A DNA stretch of 64,000 nt, from positions 369,565 through 433,564 of the forward strand of contig NZ_JACEIB010000026.1 of the NCBI RefSeq assembly GCF_013778325.1, read 5' to 3'. Positions 44,367-53,427 of the stretch are shown here, piece after piece; positions within the stretch are counted from its first letter, which is position 1; each line of letters starts with the position of its first letter. This DNA comes from Sphingomonas chungangi. GTDB lineage: Bacteria > Pseudomonadota > Alphaproteobacteria > Sphingomonadales > Sphingomonadaceae. The position numbers and the translations under genes are program-made. The notes beneath the pieces were generated by a model. The model saw only the letters and a program-made list of their open reading frames with translations. It did not search any database and was not told the DNA's origin.

Positions 44367-46036
44367 ACCGCCTCAGTTTCCGACTGGATCTCGTCCGGGG
44401 ACGTTCCCAAGTCACGATCGAGCGCCTGAGCGAGTTGCTCGCCAACCACCTGCCCCATTTCGTGCGAGCTGGTGATGCCCTGGCTGAACGGGTGACGACC
44501 GAGGATGAAAGGCAAGCTCAGGCAGAATAGCCGATCGACCGGGATATCGTCGGCCACGGGGTGAAACTGATCGTCGATGGCGATGCCTCTCGGTGGCGTG
44601 TCATCCGCGATCGGCTCGTCGTGGACGATCCCCTGCTTTCGAAGCGAGGGAAAGGGAAAGTCTTTGGCCTCCAGCGGGCGCTGACCGGTCGCCTCGATGA
44701 AGGCTGGAAAATGTATGTGCCGATCGCCGAGATGAAGGGTCGCCCCGCCCTCGGCGCAATGACTGTCGATGCGATAATCGTCACCGAGCTCGAGGAGATC
44801 GAGCTTTCCTGCGCGATGCAGCGCCAGCATCCGCTCGATCGATTCATGCGGGACGGTCGCATAGTCGTCGATGAAGACCGGCTTCCAGAAACGCGAGAAG
44901 CGCGCGAATTCGCCATCGTCGAGGTGCGGTACGATGATTTCGATCACCTCGTGCATGCGCAGGATCGCATATCGCCAGGGGACCGTCGTCTCGGTTTCGA
45001 AGTTCCGCCTGGCTTCCTCCAGATTGCGCTGCGCCCAATCGAAGGGATCGGCGGCGATCCGCTCCGCGAAGAAGCGGTCGCAGAATTCCTCCATGTCGAG
45101 GTCCGCGAGGTCGATGCGCGCGGCATAGCCAGGGTCGGCTGCAGCCAGTTCCTGCTTGAAAAGTGCATAAGCCTCCCCGAGCAGATCACCGTCGTTCAAC
45201 TCGATGAGGCTCTGCATCGCGTCTTTCGTGCAGATCGACAGTGGCTCGTAAGGGATCGGGTGGAAGAAGTCGGCCTCCGGCAGGAGCCCCTTGCGCGACA
45301 TCATCGTCAGCCGGAAAGCTTTGCCATCAGGATTGGGCCGGTAGTGGAGATCGCCCTCGCCTGCCTCGAGAAAGGCGCCATGCTCGACGGCGACAGCGAC
45401 AGCCGCATCGATGGCGGTGAGCGAGGTTCCGCGAATGCCGATGATGCAAGCCGGAATCCTGGCGAGCGCCGATGCGGGCCAGGGGCTCAGGAAATAGCCG
45501 GGTCGTACCTCGGGCTCGTCCGGCCATTGGTGTCCGGTCGCCATGACGACATGGTCGAAGCGCGCCTGGAATGCCTCGCCACGCTTCGGCTGTATCGACA
45601 GGTGGACGCCGTCGGTCCGGTTGACCGCATCGGCGACGCGGCAGCGAGTCCGGATGTCGACCGTCACGCCTTGCGCTCGCGCATGGTCGAGGATCGCCTC
45701 GAACTGATCCCGGAAATACTCGCCCAGCGCCAGCCGGGGGTAGAAGGCGCGATCGTCGATGTCGCGGTGATCGATTCCCGACGTCCGCAGGTGATCGGCT
45801 GGCTGCCGCCGCAGCCAGTCGACCAGGGTCTCCTCCAGGGGCGGCAGTTCGATGCTCGCGATGTTCGACAGCATCGCCGGATCGTTCCATCCGGGACGAT
45901 AGGGCGTGCCCCGCCCGGCAACCGGCTGCTCCTCGAAGATCGTCAGCGTAAAGGGCCTGCGGGCGCGGTTCACCAGCGCATGCAGGGTGTAGATGGTCGT
46001 CGGGCCTGCGCCGACGAAGGCGACCGATGGATGCAT
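44363..46036 (-). CDS. FAD/NAD(P)-binding protein (HcaF/YdhS-like)
   Basis: 557 residues. The N-terminus VAFVGAGPTTIYTLHALVN is a dinucleotide-binding Rossmann motif, followed by TLTIFEEQPVAGRGTPY and SNIASIELPPL, typical of the FAD-NAD(P)-binding family that includes E. coli YdhS. A second Rossmann-like segment is ACIIGIRGTSLTAIDAAVAVAV. The C-terminal region (GIAIDDQFHPVADD, LPFILGRHPFSQGI) also fits. It is probably a flavin-dependent oxidoreductase or monooxygenase of unknown substrate, co-transcribed with the DUF1543 gene. Confidence 0.8.
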   Translation of the reverse strand: MHPSVAFVGAGPTTIYTLHALVNRARRPFTLTIFEEQPVAGRGTPYRPGWNDPAMLSNIASIELPPLEETLVDWLRRQPADHLRTSGIDHRDIDDRAFYPRLALGEYFRDQFEAILDHARAQGVTVDIRTRCRVADAVNRTDGVHLSIQPKRGEAFQARFDHVVMATGHQWPDEPEVRPGYFLSPWPASALARIPACIIGIRGTSLTAIDAAVAVAVEHGAFLEAGEGDLHYRPNPDGKAFRLTMMSRKGLLPEADFFHPIPYEPLSICTKDAMQSLIELNDGDLLGEAYALFKQELAAADPGYAARIDLADLDMEEFCDRFFAERIAADPFDWAQRNLEEARRNFETETTVPWRYAILRMHEVIEIIVPHLDDGEFARFSRFWKPVFIDDYATVPHESIERMLALHRAGKLDLLELGDDYRIDSHCAEGGATLHLGDRHIHFPAFIEATGQRPLEAKDFPFPSLRKQGIVHDEPIADDTPPRGIAIDDQFHPVADDIPVDRLFCLSLPFILGRHPFSQGITSSHEMGQVVGEQLAQALDRDLGTSPDEIQSETEAV

Positions 46037-46272
46037 ATGCGCAGAATGCGCTGGTGGCCATTAGGTGCCGCGATCCTCCGGAGAGCGCCGCTTTGATGTT
46101 GGAATGCTGATCGATGTTTGGAAAAAGAAAGCGCGGGGTCGGCCGCCCGCTCTCACACTGTCGCAAGACGCCATATCCCTCGCATCGCGGGTCCGGTCCG
46201 GATCAAAACCAGCAACCGACCCGTTCGACCGGCGAGCAGGCACCGTGCCCGCCGCAGGAACAGGACGATCGA

Positions 46273-46827
46273 ATGGATCTGGCAGCGATCGCGCATCGGC
46301 TGGACGCGGCGGAAGGGATCTGCCGGGTCGTGATCGAGACCCCGAAGGGAAGCCGTTCGAAATATACCTGGGACAGTTCGATCGAGGCGTTCGAGCTTTC
46401 GGCGCTCCTCCCCGCAGGCATGAGCTTTCCGCTCGATTTCGGGTTGGTGCCTTCGACGCTCGCCGATGACGGCGATCCTCTCGACATTTTCGTGATCGGC
46501 GACGAGCCTGCCGCTGTCGGATGCGTGATCGACGTCCATGTTCTCGGCGTCATCAAGGCCGAGCAGACCGAGCGCGGACGCACCTTCCGCAACGATCGCC
46601 TGATCGGGCGAGGCGCGCTGTCTGTTAGCTACGATCACGCCCGCCACGTCAGCGACCTCGGCAAGCCCTTCGTCGACCATCTCGGCCGATGGTTCTCCAA
46701 TTACAATGCGCTGAAGGGCAAGGGTTTCGAGGTCATCGGCATCGGCGACTCCGCCGAGGCGATCCGGATCATTCTCGAAGCGACCCGGCGATGCGAGGCG
46801 TCGCGCAACGCGGGCACCGATCCATGA
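46273..46827 (+). CDS. Divergent inorganic pyrophosphatase-like protein
   Basis: 184 residues. The core matches family I soluble pyrophosphatases: PKGSRSKYTWDSS, FPLDFGLVPSTLADDGDPLDIFV with the metal-binding Asp signature, and a C-terminal RWFSNYNALKGKGFEVIGIG. Several residues normally invariant are changed: the Glu after KY is Thr, the tyrosines of the YNYGFIP segment are Phe, and the DEAGED loop is replaced by EQTERG. It may be a pyrophosphatase with changed specificity or lower activity. The ATG at 46273 was chosen because family similarity starts there. It overlaps the next gene by ATGA. Confidence 0.78.
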   Translation: MDLAAIAHRLDAAEGICRVVIETPKGSRSKYTWDSSIEAFELSALLPAGMSFPLDFGLVPSTLADDGDPLDIFVIGDEPAAVGCVIDVHVLGVIKAEQTERGRTFRNDRLIGRGALSVSYDHARHVSDLGKPFVDHLGRWFSNYNALKGKGFEVIGIGDSAEAIRIILEATRRCEASRNAGTDP

Positions 46828-47162
46828 TCCGCCCGCTCTATCGAGCCACCCGACACGTCTCCAATCTGATCGCGGATGCCGCGGGCCATCCGGCGGCCCA
46901 GCTTGGCGTGCTGGTGCTGTGCATCGGCTGGTGGGCGCTCGGCGGCAGCGAGACCGTGCTCGCCTCCTCCGTCTCGATCGGCAGTTTCGTGCTGACCCAG
47001 ATGGTGCTGAACCAGCAGCGCCGGCGCGAGCTCGCGCTGCAGCTCAAGATCGACGAGCTCATATTGTCCAAGCGCGGGGCGCGCGACGAGGTTGCCGGAA
47101 TCGAGAGCAAGACGGAGGCAGAGATCGAGGAAATTCGAGCGGGCCGAGAACCGGGAGAGTGA
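46824..47162 (+). CDS. Low-affinity iron permease family protein
   Basis: 112 residues with two short membrane segments (QLGVLVLCIGWWALGG and VSIGSFVLTQMVLNQ), then the family signature QRRRELALQLKIDELI and a charged C-terminal helix (DEVAGIESKTEAEIEEIRAG). The family is named after yeast Fet4-like permease fragments; the bacterial members are short and their transport role is unproven. It is translationally coupled to the pyrophosphatase-like gene. Confidence 0.75.
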   Translation: MIRPLYRATRHVSNLIADAAGHPAAQLGVLVLCIGWWALGGSETVLASSVSIGSFVLTQMVLNQQRRRELALQLKIDELILSKRGARDEVAGIESKTEAEIEEIRAGREPGE

Positions 47163-47187
47163 TTTCCCCGCCCTGGCGCGAGTTGCG

Positions 47188-47970
47188 TCACGCGCTCTGG
47201 CAAGCGCGCAGGCATTCCGTCAGCACTTGGCTCCATCGAGCTACGCCACCATTCCGCGCAAGCTCGGATTGTGAAACCTCGAGCTCGACATAGGGCATGC
47301 TCCTGGAGAAAGCATGTCGGGGCACCGTATAGTCCGTATCGTCCATGACATACGGCTCATTGTCGCCGACGATGAGATGCTGCCGCGCCTCCAAAGTCCG
47401 CAGCATCGCGAGCGCAAAGCGGTCATTCGCCCCGTCGTGGAGGACGCCGATATGCCAAGGGCGATCGACGCCATCCATGCGCGGCGTGAAGCTGTGTAGG
47501 GAGACGAGGATCGTGTCCCTCCCCTTCGCCTCGATCGCATCCGCGATCGCGCGCTGATACGGCTCGTGGATTTCCCCGATCCTGCGGGCGCGATCCTCCG
47601 CGGTCAGACCGGCATTTCCCGATATGGTCGAGCCATCGCTCGTCTCCGGGAACGCATCCGCTCGATCGGGCGCCCGATTGCAGTCGATCACCAGCCGCGA
47701 ATAATGCTGATGGATGAAGGTCGCATCCAGCATGCGGGCGAGTTCATCGCCGAGTTGGGCGGTGCCGATGTCCCACGCGATGTGACGATGGCGATCATCC
47801 TCCGTCAGGCCCATCGTGCCGAGCACGGTCGGGATTGCGTTTCCTGCATGATCGCCGATCAGCAGGAACGGTGAGTGTCCCTCCGGGTTTATGACAGTCA
47901 CCGGCGAGGGATCGCCATCACCGAGCAAGCGCCTGATTTCGCTCGGATGCGTGGAGCGCTCGTCCGGCAT
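47188..47970 (-). CDS. N-formylglutamate amidohydrolase family protein
   Basis: About 260 residues from the ATG at 47970; an in-frame ATG at 47985 would overlap the divergent gene further. Family motifs are LLIGDHAGNAIP, HIAWDIGTAQLGDEL, HQHYSRLVIDCNRAP, VSLHSFTPRMDG and a GVLHD segment with metal ligands. The enzyme family hydrolyses N-formylglutamate to glutamate and formate. No hut histidine genes adjoin, so the substrate may differ. Its start codon and that of the plus-strand transglutaminase-like gene share the palindrome CATG. Confidence 0.88.
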   Translation of the reverse strand: MPDERSTHPSEIRRLLGDGDPSPVTVINPEGHSPFLLIGDHAGNAIPTVLGTMGLTEDDRHRHIAWDIGTAQLGDELARMLDATFIHQHYSRLVIDCNRAPDRADAFPETSDGSTISGNAGLTAEDRARRIGEIHEPYQRAIADAIEAKGRDTILVSLHSFTPRMDGVDRPWHIGVLHDGANDRFALAMLRTLEARQHLIVGDNEPYVMDDTDYTVPRHAFSRSMPYVELEVSQSELARNGGVARWSQVLTECLRACQSA

Positions 47971-48904
47971 GCCCATCCTCTCCATCCATCACGTCACGAC
48001 CTATCGCTACACCCGTCCCGTGGCGTTCGGCGAGCATCGGCTGATGGTGCGGCCACGAGAGGGGCATGATCAACGGCTGATCGAGGCCGAGCTCAAGATC
48101 GACCCGCCGCCGACCGATCTACGTTGGCTCCACGACGTGTTCGGCAACTCGGTCGCGATCGCCCGGTTCGACAGGAGGTCCGACACGCTGCGCTTCGCAA
48201 GCCATGTCCGCCTCGAGCACATTCCAATGGAACCGGCCGCCGTCGAGGTGGAGGATTATGCGCGCTGCTATCCCTTCACCTATTCGTCCGAAGACATGCC
48301 CGACCTGCTCCGCTCGATCGAGCGTGGTCACCATGATCCCTATCGGGTGGTCGACGACTGGGCGGGGAAGTTCGTGCGCCGCGACGGCCAGACAGACACG
48401 CTGGCGATGCTGACCGGGATGACCCGCGCGATCCGGCGCGACCTGACCTACATCCCGCGCCACGAGAAGGGCACGCAGACACCGCTCGAAACGCTGCAGA
48501 AACGTCAGGGCACCTGCCGGGACTACGCGGTGCTGATGATCGAGGCGGCCCGCGCCCTCGGCCTCGCCGCCCGGTTCGTCTCCGGATACGTCTATGCGCC
48601 GAGCGCGCGCGAAGGCCGGGTCGGCGGCGGCAATACCCATGCCTGGGTGCGCATCTTCCTGCCCGGCTCGGGCTGGATCGAGTTCGATCCCACCAACGGC
48701 ATCGTCGGCTCGGTCGGACTGGTCCGCGTCGCCATCGCTCGCGATCCCTATCAGGCGGTGCCCCTGTCCGGTACCTTCAGCGGCTTTCCGGGCAGCTATA
48801 CCGGGATGGACGTTTCGGTCGAGATCGCCATGGACGGGCAGACCCCGCCCATCGCGGCGGCTGCCACCACCCTCAACCCCCACCTCCTGCAAGGTCGCGA
48901 ATGA
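47969..48904 (+). CDS. Transglutaminase-like protein with complete catalytic triad
   Basis: 311 residues. The N-terminal beta domain (LSIHHVTTYRYTRPVAFGEHRLMVRPR) belongs to the bacterial transglutaminase-like family, followed by a cysteine protease-like core with Cys183 in QGTCRDYAVL, His224 in NTHAWVRIF and Asp240 in IEFDPTNG. Such proteins are predicted cytoplasmic proteases or amidases. It is followed by a second family member with ATGA overlap, and the two are commonly encoded in tandem. The start overlaps the divergent amidohydrolase start. Confidence 0.9.
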   Translation: MPILSIHHVTTYRYTRPVAFGEHRLMVRPREGHDQRLIEAELKIDPPPTDLRWLHDVFGNSVAIARFDRRSDTLRFASHVRLEHIPMEPAAVEVEDYARCYPFTYSSEDMPDLLRSIERGHHDPYRVVDDWAGKFVRRDGQTDTLAMLTGMTRAIRRDLTYIPRHEKGTQTPLETLQKRQGTCRDYAVLMIEAARALGLAARFVSGYVYAPSAREGRVGGGNTHAWVRIFLPGSGWIEFDPTNGIVGSVGLVRVAIARDPYQAVPLSGTFSGFPGSYTGMDVSVEIAMDGQTPPIAAAATTLNPHLLQGRE

Positions 48905-49716
48905 TGCTGATCCGTACCGGTTACGATATCCGTTTCGAGGCCGATGCGCCGGTGCCGATGATGGCGCTGCTCAGCGTCCATCCGTCACGCCTGCGCGATC
49001 TCAGGACGACGCATCGGATCGTCACGACGCCCGACATCCCGGTCTACGACTTCCTCGATTCGTTCGGAAACACCTGCACGCGTCTCGTCGTGCCGGCAGG
49101 CGGGATCGACATCAGCTGCGATCTTCTCGTCGAGGATACGGGCGAGCCCGATCCGATCGCGGAGGATGCCGGGCAGTGGGCGATCGAGGATCTGCCGCAC
49201 GAAGTCCTGCCCTTCCTGCTCGCCAGCCGCTATTGCGAGACCGAGCGGCTCGCCGACACGGCCTGGCAACTCTTCTCCGACATCGCACCCGGCTGGAAGC
49301 GGGTGCAGGCCATCGTCGAGTTCACCCACAATCATATCGAGTTCGGCTATCACCATGCCCGCCCGAGCAAGACGGCGTGGGACGCGCATCAGGAGCAGAA
49401 GGGTGTTTGCCGCGACTTCGCGCATCTCGCGGTCACCTTGTGCCGCTGCATGAACATCCCGGCGCGCTACTGCACCGGCTATCTCGGCGACATCGGCATT
49501 CCGCCGGTCGACGCACCGATGGATTTCTCGGCGTGGTTCGAGGTGTTTCTCGGCGGACGCTGGTACACGTTCGACGCGCGTCACAACCGGCCACGGATCG
49601 GGCGCATCCTGATGGCGCGTGGACGCGACGCGACGGACACTGCGTTGACCACCGCCTTCGGCCCGGCGCGGCTGGCGAAGTTCGAGGTACATACCGATGA
49701 AGTGGTGGGCGGCTGA
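48901..49716 (+). CDS. Transglutaminase-like protein, second copy with altered His position
   Basis: 271 residues of the same superfamily: VYDFLDSFGNTCTRLVVPAGG in the N-terminal domain, catalytic-type Cys170 in QKGVCRDFAHL and Asp in WYTFDARHNRPR. At the usual His position the sequence reads MDFSAWFEVF, with Ser instead of His, so catalysis may be absent or may use another residue. It is probably a partner of the preceding protein; the genes overlap by four bases. The M3 peptidase gene starts 15 bp after its stop codon. Confidence 0.85.
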   Translation: MMLIRTGYDIRFEADAPVPMMALLSVHPSRLRDLRTTHRIVTTPDIPVYDFLDSFGNTCTRLVVPAGGIDISCDLLVEDTGEPDPIAEDAGQWAIEDLPHEVLPFLLASRYCETERLADTAWQLFSDIAPGWKRVQAIVEFTHNHIEFGYHHARPSKTAWDAHQEQKGVCRDFAHLAVTLCRCMNIPARYCTGYLGDIGIPPVDAPMDFSAWFEVFLGGRWYTFDARHNRPRIGRILMARGRDATDTALTTAFGPARLAKFEVHTDEVVGG

Positions 49717-49731
49717 TCGAAGGGTTCGGAC

Positions 49732-51711
49732 ATGAGCAATCCGCTGCTCGAACGGTGGGACGGCCCCTTCGGTGCGCCGCCCTTCGACCGGATCGAGGCA
49801 CGACACTTCCTTCCCGCGCTCGACGTGGTGATCGAGAAGCACGAGGCCGAGATCGAAGCGATCGCCGGTACGACGGACGTACCGTCCTTCGACAACGTGG
49901 TGGCCGCGATCGAGCGATCCGGGACCGCGCTCGCGCGCGCGCGGCGGGTCTTCTGGACCCTCTCCTCGGCGCAGGCCGACGAGAACCTCCGCGCGATCGA
50001 ACCCGAGGTTTCGGCCCGGCTGACCCGCCACGCGACCCGGATCGACCATGATCCTCGCCTGTTCGCGCGCGTCGCGGCAGTCTGGCAGGCGCGCGAGGAT
50101 CTGGGGCCGGAAGAACGCCGGCTCGTCGAGAACAGCTACCGGGGCTTCGTGGCGGGCGGAGCGCTGCTCGACCCGACCGCAAAGGCGCGCTTCGCCGAGA
50201 TCGACATTCGCCTGGGCGAACTGTCGGTCCGCTTCGGTCACAATGTGATGGCGGCCAATGCGGACTGGTCGCTGCTCCTTACCGAAGACGACCTCGCAGG
50301 ACTCCCGGAGGCTATCCGGTCGGCGGCTTCCCGTCGCGCCGAGCAGGCCGGGTCTCGGGGCTATCGCTTCACGCTCGACCGCGGCGACGTCGAGGACTTC
50401 CTTTCCTTCTCCGAGCGCCGCGATCTGCGCGAACAGGTCTGGCGGGCCTTCACCAGCCGCTGCGACGGCGGAGCCCACGACAATTGGCCGATCATCGACG
50501 AGATCGTCGCCCTCCGCCACGAGCGCGCTCGGCTGCTCGGCTTTGCAACCTATGCCGAGGCCAAGCTCGAAGACAGCATGGCCCGCTCGCCCGACGCCGC
50601 GATGGCGCTCCTCGAACGGGTGTGGACCAGCGCCCGCGAACAGGCGCTGCGAGAGAAAGCCGAACTCGATGCGCTGGCCGGCTTCGTCATCGAGGCGTGG
50701 GACTGGCGCTTCTACGCCGAGCAGCAACGGCGCGAGCATCTCGCGCTCGATGGCGGCGCGGTCAAACAACATCTGACGCTGGACAAGGTGCGTTCCGCTG
50801 CGTTCGAATGCGCGGGCCGCCTCTATGGGCTCCGCTTCTCGGCGCGAAGCGACATACCGGGCTGGCATCCCGACGTCCGCGCGTGGGCGGTCAGCGACGA
50901 TCAGGGCGATGTCGGCCTGCTCTACACCGACTATATCGCGCGGCCCGAAAAGCACGGCGGCGCCTGGATGGGGTCGCTTCGGGTGCAGGAGCAGATTGAC
51001 GGTCCCGTTCTGCCGATCATCTACACGGTCACCAACTTCGCCAAGCTGGACGCAGGCACCCGCCTGTCGCTCGACGAGGCCCGCACGCTCTTCCACGAAT
51101 TCGGCCATGCACTCCACGCCCTGCTCTCCCGCGTGACCTACCCGAGCCTCGCGGGCACCGCCGTCGCGCGCGACTTCGTCGAATTCCCGTCAAAATTCAT
51201 GGAGCACTGGATTCTTTCGCCCGAGATCCTTGGCGAATTCGGCGTACCTTCCGAGCTGATCGAGGCGATCGCCCGCGCCGAGCAGGCCGACCAGGGCTTC
51301 GCCACTGTTGAACTTGCCGGCGCGTCGATCGTCGACCTCGACATCCACAACCAGACGAGCGGCAGTACGGACGTTCGCAACATCGAACGCGCGACACTGC
51401 ACCGCATCGGGATGCCCGATGCGATCGGCATCCGGCATCGGCTTCCCCATTTCACGCACGTCTTCGACGGTGGCTATGCGGCCGCTTATTACAGCTACCT
51501 CTGGTCCGAGGTGCTGGACGCCGATGCCTTCTCCGCCTTCGAGGATGCCGGGCTGTTCGATCCGGTCATGGCCGGCCGCTTCCGACAGGAAATCCTCGCC
51601 AGAGGCGACACCAGGGATGCGATGGCGAGTTTCGTTGCGTTCAGGGGACGCGAACCGAACGAGCATTTTCTACTGCGCGCCCGCGGGCTAGAGGATACGC
51701 CCGCCGCCTGA
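49732..51711 (+). CDS. M3-family zinc oligopeptidase (PrlC/Dcp-like)
   Basis: A 659-residue cytoplasmic metallopeptidase. The zinc motif HEFGH is at residues 455-459 (LFHEFGHALHALLS), with the downstream Glu region and HNQTSGSTDVRN-like segment of the family. The N-terminus (LLERWDGPFGAPPFDRI) matches oligopeptidase A and dipeptidyl carboxypeptidase. It cleaves short peptides, often in signal peptide or peptide degradation. It may be co-transcribed with the two transglutaminase-like genes, giving a proteolysis-themed cluster. Confidence 0.93.
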   Translation: MSNPLLERWDGPFGAPPFDRIEARHFLPALDVVIEKHEAEIEAIAGTTDVPSFDNVVAAIERSGTALARARRVFWTLSSAQADENLRAIEPEVSARLTRHATRIDHDPRLFARVAAVWQAREDLGPEERRLVENSYRGFVAGGALLDPTAKARFAEIDIRLGELSVRFGHNVMAANADWSLLLTEDDLAGLPEAIRSAASRRAEQAGSRGYRFTLDRGDVEDFLSFSERRDLREQVWRAFTSRCDGGAHDNWPIIDEIVALRHERARLLGFATYAEAKLEDSMARSPDAAMALLERVWTSAREQALREKAELDALAGFVIEAWDWRFYAEQQRREHLALDGGAVKQHLTLDKVRSAAFECAGRLYGLRFSARSDIPGWHPDVRAWAVSDDQGDVGLLYTDYIARPEKHGGAWMGSLRVQEQIDGPVLPIIYTVTNFAKLDAGTRLSLDEARTLFHEFGHALHALLSRVTYPSLAGTAVARDFVEFPSKFMEHWILSPEILGEFGVPSELIEAIARAEQADQGFATVELAGASIVDLDIHNQTSGSTDVRNIERATLHRIGMPDAIGIRHRLPHFTHVFDGGYAAAYYSYLWSEVLDADAFSAFEDAGLFDPVMAGRFRQEILARGDTRDAMASFVAFRGREPNEHFLLRARGLEDTPAA

Positions 51712-51719
51712 GCGAGGCT

Positions 51720-51950
51720 TCACCTGGAAATTCGGTCCGCACACCGACCCGACAGGGCACGCGTCGCCCTCCTCATGCCGGTTCCTCGCGCGAACGGCGT
51801 GGAGATCAGGACCGCGGCCAGGCTGATCGCAGCGATGAGGGTCAGCCAGATGCCCGCGATGGCCTGGCTGTGGCTCGCCCCGATCGCCCAGGTGACGATG
51901 AAAGGCGTGAAGCCGCCCACGGCGGTCGCCGATCGGGGCACAAGAAGCCG
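51720..51950 (-). pseudogene. C-terminal remnant of an MFS metabolite transporter
   Basis: Minus-strand sequence encodes SATAVGGFTPFIVTWAIGAS, then AGIWLTLIAAISLAAVLIST, which matches the last two helices of ProP/MHS-type major facilitator proteins. Upstream of about 51950 the frame becomes antisense of the DedA gene. Only about 70 codons remain, so it is a relic. It lies between the M3 peptidase and DedA genes. Confidence 0.55.
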
Positions 51951-51951
51951 A

Positions 51952-52572
51952 ATGCCGCTCCAAGCTCTTATCGCCCGCTTCGGCTTGGGTGCGGTCTTTC
52001 TAGGCGCCGACCTCGAAGGCGAGACGGCGGTGATCGCCGGCGGCATTCTCGCGCATCAGCATGTCCTGTCGTTGCCGGGCGTCGCCATTGCCGGCGCCTT
52101 GGGTTCCTTTTCCGCAGACCAGGCCTTTTTCCTTTTCGGCCGCCATTTCCGGGACCATCCGCGGGTCGAGAAGATGCTCGACAAGCCGGCCGCCGAACGT
52201 GCCCTCGATGCGCTCGAAAGGCATCCCGTCGCCTTCGTCCTCGGATTCCGTTTTCTCTATGGGTTGCGTACCGTCAGCCCGATCGCTGTAGGCACCTCCG
52301 ACGTGCCGCAGGCTCGCTTCTCCGCCCTCAACGCGGTTGCGGCCATGCTGTGGTCGCTGCTGTTTACTGTGATCGGCTATGGCCTGGGAGGACCGTTGGG
52401 GCGCTATTTTAATCGCCCGAAATCGATCGTGCCATTCTTGGTCGCCAGTCTTCTCGTCCTCGGAGTCGGCCTTTTCGCTCTTCGCAAATTATGGAGCATG
52501 ATCCGCGACAAGCGGCTCGCGCCTCGCAACGATCGTGACAGACGATCCGCCGATGACGGGCAGATTCGCTGA
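51952..52572 (+). CDS. DedA-family membrane protein
   Basis: 206 residues from the ATG at 51952; an upstream frame to 51775 covers the antisense MFS relic and was rejected. The signature GAVFLGADLEGETAVIAGGILA and FFLFGRHFRDHP, plus FRFLYGLRTVSPIAVGTSDV, mark the DedA/VTT family. At least four membrane helices are visible. DedA proteins are undecaprenyl phosphate or phospholipid flippases acting in envelope homeostasis. The C-terminus is strongly basic. Confidence 0.88.
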   Translation: MPLQALIARFGLGAVFLGADLEGETAVIAGGILAHQHVLSLPGVAIAGALGSFSADQAFFLFGRHFRDHPRVEKMLDKPAAERALDALERHPVAFVLGFRFLYGLRTVSPIAVGTSDVPQARFSALNAVAAMLWSLLFTVIGYGLGGPLGRYFNRPKSIVPFLVASLLVLGVGLFALRKLWSMIRDKRLAPRNDRDRRSADDGQIR

Positions 52573-52631
52573 GCAGCCTTCCAGCTCTCGCCACCAGAAA
52601 GCGAAAAGGAGGGTTGGGATCCCTTTCATGG

Positions 52632-53063
52632 TCAGGCGAACAGATCCGTCCGCTTCACGCCCGGAAAGATTGCCTCGGCCAGTAGCGAGCGATGACAGGT
52701 CGCCGGGTCACGCTCGAAGCACAGCAAAGCGGTCGGCCGCTCGGCTGCCAACTCCTTGAGCATTTCGGATTGGACGATCGCTTCGGATAGTTCGAGTTGA
52801 CCTGCATAGACCTTGGCCAGGCGATCGTGGTTGCCCTTGCGCGCAGCCTCGCGACCTTCGGGTGGTGTGCCGAGCGCCTTGAGCCCGACATAGTCGATGC
52901 CGGCTTCCCTGAGGCCGGCCGCTAAAACATTCTTGGAGAAGCCCGGCCGGCGGGAGAGTGGGACGGCGCGGATATCCGCCAGGAGCTTCACGCCCGCATC
53001 CTGCAATGCCGTCACGACTTCGGCTTGCGTGGCGCCTTCATAGCCGATCGTGAAAATTTCCAT
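52632..53063 (-). CDS. DUF488 family protein
   Basis: 143 residues beginning MEIFTIGYEGATQAEVVTAL, the DUF488 signature, with the basic motif PLSRRPGFSKN and the terminal CFERDPATCHRSLLAEAI that carries conserved Cys and His. The fold is predicted to bind nucleic acid or nucleotides, but no function is established. It is monocistronic as far as can be seen, convergent with the DedA gene. Confidence 0.9.
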   Translation of the reverse strand: MEIFTIGYEGATQAEVVTALQDAGVKLLADIRAVPLSRRPGFSKNVLAAGLREAGIDYVGLKALGTPPEGREAARKGNHDRLAKVYAGQLELSEAIVQSEMLKELAAERPTALLCFERDPATCHRSLLAEAIFPGVKRTDLFA

Positions 53064-53187
53064 GACGGGAAGATGGGCGAGTGTCGGCTCTTCGCAAGCT
53101 TTCGGCCGCCCAGCTTGCCGAAGTGCGCGACGTGCCGAACGGAAACCATGGTGGGTGTCGATGCCGGTCGGCGACCGGCATCCGAAC

Positions 53188-53427
53188 TCATTTGGGCGGT
53201 GTTGTATTCGTACTCGCCGTCGTCCGGATCATCGTGCCGTGCGGCGTCTTGACGATCGTCCGGTGGCGGATGTGCGTGATCTGGCGATGCGGCTTGCCGT
53301 CATTGTGCGTCACGTTCTGAACATGGACCGTTTTGTGCGCAACCACGGCTGGCGGAGGCACATCCCGCGCCGTGACGGCGGAGCCGATGCCGACGAGTGC
53401 TATCAGGCCGGGCGACAATGCTTTCAC
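53188..53427 (-). CDS. Small exported His/Thr-rich protein (79 aa)
   Basis: The GTG at 53427 follows GGAGGAGACAATC, a strong ribosome-binding site, which favours it over an upstream ATG at 53622. The product starts with a signal peptide-like KALSPGLIALVGIGSAVTA, then a short mature part rich in His, Thr and Lys (KTVHVQNVTHNDGKPHRQIT, HIRHRTIVKTPHGTMI). It could bind metal or polyanions in the periplasm. No family was recognised. Confidence 0.6.
   Translation of the reverse strand: MKALSPGLIALVGIGSAVTARDVPPPAVVAHKTVHVQNVTHNDGKPHRQITHIRHRTIVKTPHGTMIRTTASTNTTPPK

Noticed and set aside
44561-46096. 511-codon plus-strand ORF
   Set aside because: Antisense of the FAD/NAD(P)-binding protein gene.
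48985-51117. 710-codon minus-strand ORF
   Set aside because: Antisense of the transglutaminase-like and M3 peptidase genes; no recognisable domain.
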